Positions 63,089 to 64,000 of a stretch of 64,000 bases of DNA are shown here, piece after piece. Source of the stretch: an uncultured bacterium (GTDB lineage Bacteria; Cyanobacteriota; Vampirovibrionia; Gastranaerophilales; Gastranaerophilaceae). The position numbers and the translations under genes were made by a program. The stretch lies in assembly GCA_902462155.1 (NCBI GenBank), contig CABQAQ010000005.1:101486-165485 (forward strand). The letters are read 5' to 3'. How positions within the stretch are numbered: the stretch's first letter is position 1; each line of letters starts with the position of its first letter. The notes under the pieces were generated by a model. It searched no databases. It was not told where the DNA came from and worked only from the letters and a program-made list of their open reading frames with translations.

Positions 63089-64000
63089 TTATAATTCCAT
63101 AAGAAGACTCATCTTAGAATCATTTGACTCAATTAATAATTTTGCTCCATTAGCTTTGACAATATAAGTTTCTTTGTTTTGTTTTTGATCTTGGATTCTT
63201 GCTTTAATTATAGGATTTGTTATATGTTCAAATCTTTTAATAACAGAAATATTTCCGTTAACTTCACCTATTAAAGCATTTGTATCTGTATAATTAATCA
63301 AATATAAAAATTTATTATCAGATAGCTCTTGAGAGTATATTAAATTTAAGTTATCCTGATTAATTTCCGGATCATTATCGATCGAATCATTTTCTTCTTT
63401 GGATTCATTATTGAAGGAAGAATCTTCTATAATATCGGAAACGTTATTTTCTATTTGTTTTTGAGAATCAGCAGGATGTTGATCTTGATCTAAATCTGAT
63501 GAGATTTGTTGTTGATCTTGAGATTTTTCTTTTAAATCTGATGTTTTTTTGCTTGATTGAATATAATCATTAACTTTTTGAATTTCTTGATCAATATGTT
63601 GTTCTATTTGCGATTCTAAAGCGTTAATTTTTTCCTCATCAATAACAATAGGTTTGGAATCTTCAAAAGATGAGTCCTTGTCAAATGAAGGAGAAATTTG
63701 CTGATTAATTTCCAGATCATTATCAAGCGAATTATTTTCTTCTTTTGATTCATTATTGAAGGAAGAATCTTCTATAATATCGGAAACGTTATTTTCTATT
63801 TGTTTTTGAGAATCAGCAGGATGTTGATCTTGATCTAAATCTGATGAGATTTGTTGTTGATCTTGAGATTTTTCTTTTAAATCTGATGTTTTTTTGCTTG
63901 ATTGAATATAATCATTAACTTTTTGAATTTCTTGATCAATATGTTGTTCTATTTGCGATTCTAAAGCGTTAATTTTTTCCTCATCAATAACAATAGGTTT
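63089..64000 (-). CDS. repeat protein, 5' end beyond the window (303 codons visible)
   Basis: The frame is open on the minus strand from the right edge to the TAA at 63089-63091; a TTG at 63301 that opens the last 70 codons is internal and not a start. From 64000 to about 63356 it consists of a 115-residue unit repeated in tandem, rich in D, E, Q, S, N and I (for example QIEQHIDQEIQKVNDYIQSS and QQQISSDLDQDQHPADSQKQ). It looks largely unstructured or coiled-coil. The unique C-terminal ~88 residues contain a beta-rich part FLYLINYTDTNALIGEVNGN, KRFEHITNPIIKARIQ and ETYIVKANGAKLLIE. No family recognised. Confidence 0.75.
   Translation of the reverse strand, partial: KPIVIDEEKINALESQIEQHIDQEIQKVNDYIQSSKKTSDLKEKSQDQQQISSDLDQDQHPADSQKQIENNVSDIIEDSSFNNESKEENNSLDNDLEINQQISPSFDKDSSFEDSKPIVIDEEKINALESQIEQHIDQEIQKVNDYIQSSKKTSDLKEKSQDQQQISSDLDQDQHPADSQKQIENNVSDIIEDSSFNNESKEENDSIDNDPEINQDNLNLIYSQELSDNKFLYLINYTDTNALIGEVNGNISVIKRFEHITNPIIKARIQDQKQNKETYIVKANGAKLLIESNDSKMSLLMEL
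63356..64000. repeat. 345-bp intragenic tandem repeat (1.87 copies visible)
   Basis: Unit 1 is 63356-63700, unit 2 starts at 63701 and continues out of the window. The visible 3' 250 bases of unit 2 appear identical to unit 1; the first ~50 bases differ at a handful of positions. 345 is divisible by 3, so copy changes keep the frame. Confidence 0.93.

Noticed and set aside
63089..63301. A separate 70-aa gene starting at TTG 63301
   Set aside because: The frame stays open upstream to the window edge and the upstream part is clearly coding repeat, so this is only the C-terminus of a longer gene.
63356..64000. Long repeat as a CRISPR or insertion-sequence duplication
   Set aside because: The units abut directly, have no spacers or terminal inverted repeats, and are coding in one continuous frame.
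1..64000. tRNA genes, rRNA genes, transposases or phage genes
   Set aside because: Intergenic stretches were read on both strands for T-arm-like GTTCGA/GTTCAA with a paired acceptor, and proteins for mobile-element signatures; none was convincing.

Overview
The window looks like a very AT-rich chromosome segment from a Gram-negative, flagellated, non-photosynthetic relative of cyanobacteria. The best fit is a gut Melainabacteria / Gastranaerophilales-type organism. The strongest argument is the ATP synthase operon (39099-44138). Its order a, c, b', b, delta, alpha, gamma has two diverged b subunits and lacks beta and epsilon, which is the cyanobacterial arrangement. Flagellar genes, LptF/LptG, prepilin-type proteins and the absence of any photosynthesis gene agree with this. 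No rRNA, tRNA, transposase, prophage or CRISPR array was seen.

Left third (1-24 kb): partial queD, miaA, dnaK, two unrecognised membrane proteins (604 and 368 aa), a family 2 glycosyltransferase that a heptanucleotide repeat has put out of frame, a 295-aa gene behind a textbook flagellar sigma-28 promoter, a secreted DUF4352-like protein, a sigma-70 family factor, nusB-ftsY, eno, a Maf-type motility accessory factor, glyQ, two tandem amino-acid permeases, small Cys-rich genes around a 0.7-kb non-coding interval, and a YhcC-type radical SAM protein.

Middle (24-50 kb): a minus-strand pxpA-yvcK-panB-panC-321aa cluster; a plus-strand flagellar fragment fliJ-fliK(like)-flgE/F/G; lptF/G; dapA; hcp; a DAACS symporter with a 2-hydroxyacid dehydrogenase; the ATP synthase operon; a pseudopilin; dnaN-thrB; and comF divergent from rseP.

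Right part (50-64 kb): pgi, rlmN, a second pseudopilin, a CNNM/CorC-type protein, rpsO, two SDR oxidoreductases, a HIT protein, a C_GCAxxG_C_C protein with a beta-carbonic anhydrase, lepB with a degenerate prenyl synthase, an operon of DUF4438 + DUF6485 + a signal-less matrixin-like metalloprotease, a 121-aa gene behind a second sigma-28-type promoter, and the 3' end of a gene with a near-perfect 345-bp in-frame tandem repeat.

The most interesting theme is motility and surface variation. Two uncharacterised genes carry sigma-28-type promoters, a sigma factor and a Maf flagellin-modification gene are present, and a glycosyltransferase appears to be switched by repeat slippage (predicted in frame with 7 copies, out of frame with the 8 present here). 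Many genes use GTG or TTG starts; where this changes the gene boundary I say so.
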